Source: an uncultured bacterium (GTDB lineage Bacteria > Cyanobacteriota > Vampirovibrionia > Gastranaerophilales > Gastranaerophilaceae). From it: a DNA stretch of 64,000 bases. How positions within the stretch are numbered: the first letter of the stretch is position 1; each line of letters opens with the position of its first letter. Location of the stretch: the NCBI GenBank assembly GCA_900547155.1, contig URFH01000006.1, positions 1 through 64,000 on the forward strand. Reading direction: 5' to 3'. The notes beneath the pieces are model-generated. The model ran no database searches. It had not been told where the DNA came from and saw only the letters and a list, made by a program, of their open reading frames with translations. Of the stretch, positions 62,564-64,000 are shown piece after piece. Position numbers and translations under genes: made by a program.

Positions 62564-62704
62564 CTAGCATAAAATCTCCGGATGAATATTGCCTTTAACA
62601 ATTTACTACAAAATCGGTAATTTTTACACCTGCTTTTGCACGATGTTAACAATAAGTACAAAGAACAATAAAATTTTCCGCTCATGGCGGGATTTGTATA
62701 GATT

Positions 62705-62735
62705 TTGTTACATAAGCCCGTTTTTTTGCTAAAAT
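62705..62735 (+). promoter_or_regulatory. Promoter of comEC
   Basis: TTGTTA (62705-62710), 19-bp spacer, TAAAAT (62730-62735) with TGC extension. It ends 19 bases before the start. Confidence 0.5.
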
Positions 62736-62754
62736 ACAAAAAAAGAATGGAATT

Positions 62755-64000
62755 ATGCAAAGAACAGCGCTGACGATTTTAATTTCTATATTTTATATCG
62801 CAGGTATTACGGGCTATTTGACCGGATTGGTTATTCCGTGCGCGCTGGCTTGCGCGGGAGTGCTGATTTTTGCAGTTTTGAAAGAAAAAATCGCCCCGAA
62901 ACGCGCCATGATAATTTACCTGTTTTTTGCGATTGCGCTTTTGAACTGCCATTTTCAAATTAAAAATTCCGACGCACTTTCAAAACTCGCGCCGTCAAAA
63001 GGCACAATTTCCGGCACAATCATCTCAATTCCAACCACAAACAAGCCCGAAAGCACAAAATTTTATCTAAAAGTCAAATCAGCCGAATTCGGCAAAGAAA
63101 AATACGAAAATTTGAACTCAAAAACCATTGTAACAATCAAGGACAGGCGTGAAAATTATGAAAAGCTGAAAATCGGCGACAATATTGAAATTACCGGCAA
63201 ACTTCGCCAGCCGATGAAAGCGCTGAACCCGTTACAGTTTGATTATCGAAAATATTTGAAATACAACAAAACTTTTTCAACGTTTTACGCAAATGCAGGC
63301 TACTGGAAAATCGCGTCCGAGCCGGATTCTTTCGGGTGGAGCTTTCTTCAAAATCTCAACAACAAACGGCAGGAAATCATCAACATTCACAAAAAATACA
63401 TGAAAAGCCCGAACATTGAGGTGCTCGGAGGGATAGTTTTTGGTGATGACGCAATAAATCCGCCGGATTATATCAGACATTCGTTTATAAATTCCGGTTT
63501 GCTGCATATTCTTGCAGCTTCGGGGATGAATGTTTCTATTATTTTCGGAATCTGGTTCTTCATAGGTTCGCGCCTAAGACTGAATTTCAGGTTGAATATT
63601 CTTATCGGTGCCGGACTGGTGCTGGTTTATACGCTGATGACAGGGATGGGCGCTTCTGTTTTGAGAGCGGCTTTGATGATAGAATTCGTGCTTTTCGGAA
63701 AACTTATTGACCGAAATGCCGACGGCGTCGCACTTTTGTTCTTTGTTGCCCTTGTTTTGCTCCTTTACAACCCTGCAATGATTATGGAAGTAGGATTTCA
63801 GCTGTCATTTCTTGTAACTTTTGCGCTGATGTACATTTGTCCACCGGTTCTGGGGCGGATTGAAAATAAAATTGCAGAATTTCTTGGCGGCACGGTGCTG
63901 ATACCGATGGTTGCGCAGTTTTGGGCAGCACCAATTCAGATGTTTTATTTCAACAATTTTGCGACCTATTCAATTTTGGCAAACATATTAATAACGCCTT
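62755..64000 (+). CDS. comEC: ComEC/Rec2 DNA uptake channel, cut by window end
   Basis: The open frame from ATG 62755 runs off the window after 415 codons. Two N-terminal membrane helices (MQRTALTILISIFYIAGITG region and 45-65) are followed by an OB-fold-like domain of the DUF4131 type (about 75-190, GTISGTIISIP...KIGDNIEITGKLRQP). The Competence domain follows, with SFINSGLLHILAASGMNVSIIFG and EVGFQLSFLVTFALMYI. ComEC carries single-stranded DNA across the inner membrane in natural transformation. The C-terminal nuclease-like domain, if any, lies outside. Confidence 0.9.
   Translation, partial: MQRTALTILISIFYIAGITGYLTGLVIPCALACAGVLIFAVLKEKIAPKRAMIIYLFFAIALLNCHFQIKNSDALSKLAPSKGTISGTIISIPTTNKPESTKFYLKVKSAEFGKEKYENLNSKTIVTIKDRRENYEKLKIGDNIEITGKLRQPMKALNPLQFDYRKYLKYNKTFSTFYANAGYWKIASEPDSFGWSFLQNLNNKRQEIINIHKKYMKSPNIEVLGGIVFGDDAINPPDYIRHSFINSGLLHILAASGMNVSIIFGIWFFIGSRLRLNFRLNILIGAGLVLVYTLMTGMGASVLRAALMIEFVLFGKLIDRNADGVALLFFVALVLLLYNPAMIMEVGFQLSFLVTFALMYICPPVLGRIENKIAEFLGGTVLIPMVAQFWAAPIQMFYFNNFATYSILANILITP

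Overview
The window reads as a chromosomal segment of a bacterium with a diderm-type, DAP-containing cell wall (murE has the DNPR motif), flagellar genes, an FtsH of cyanobacterial/bacterial type, HEAT-repeat (phycobilisome-lyase-like) protein and a set of lineage-specific proteins with an odd N-terminal 'SFKG/SFG' motif. I infer a non-photosynthetic relative of Cyanobacteria of the gut (Vampirovibrionia/Gastranaerophilales type). This is an inference from gene content and protein style, not a measured placement. No tRNA, rRNA, CRISPR array, prophage or intact insertion sequence was found.

Layout. 1-8.5 kb: GH57 glucan-branching-type enzyme, a putative ADP-ribosyltransferase-fold gene bracketed by dispersed nested palindromes, gatA, a TPR/NHL exported protein, ftsH. 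8.5-16.2 kb: a degenerate resolvase-like small protein divergent from an XRE regulator, then a reverse-strand translation/tRNA block alaS-mnmG-rsmE-cca. 16.3-23.8 kb: a lineage-specific membrane-protein block (296, 368 and 1044 aa) that ends in a GH13 glycosidase without a Sec signal. 23.8-28.6 kb: wecB, an exported carboxypeptidase-regulatory-like protein, a small SFKG-type protein, and def-fmt-aroH. 28.7-38.6 kb: a complete UMP synthesis operon pyrK-pyrD-pyrE-pyrB-pyrC-pyrF-carA-carB, preceded by a promoter, a 12-codon leader peptide and a terminator hairpin (a probable attenuator).

38.7-47 kb: DUF2085, HEAT-repeat protein, FtsB/DivIC-like protein, an orphan sugar ABC permease, a DUF3737 gene with a textbook MerR-type promoter and its MerR regulator, then murE and ftsI on the reverse strand. 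47-53 kb: accessory, AT-richer stretch with a small Asn/Pro-rich protein, a structured non-coding RNA candidate with its own terminator, two tail-anchored kinase-fold paralogues (one with the catalytic Asp and Asn, one without) and a coiled-coil protein, all with the SFKG motif. 52.6-55.9 kb: yraN, two WYL regulators and an HgdB-like Fe-S protein in one reverse operon. 56.3-58.3 kb: two more SFG membrane proteins. 58.5-60.6 kb: fliJ-fliK-like-flgG-like. 60.7-62.6 kb: three 137-bp tandem repeats running into the 3' end of an Orn/Lys/Arg decarboxylase. 62.8 kb to the end: comEC, cut by the window.

The window is unusually rich in small structured repeats: CCCTGAA/TTCAGGG hairpins, 116-bp nested palindromes, CT-rich/GGGG hairpins, and a pair of 124-bp hairpin elements whose stems differ in sequence but are self-complementary in each copy.
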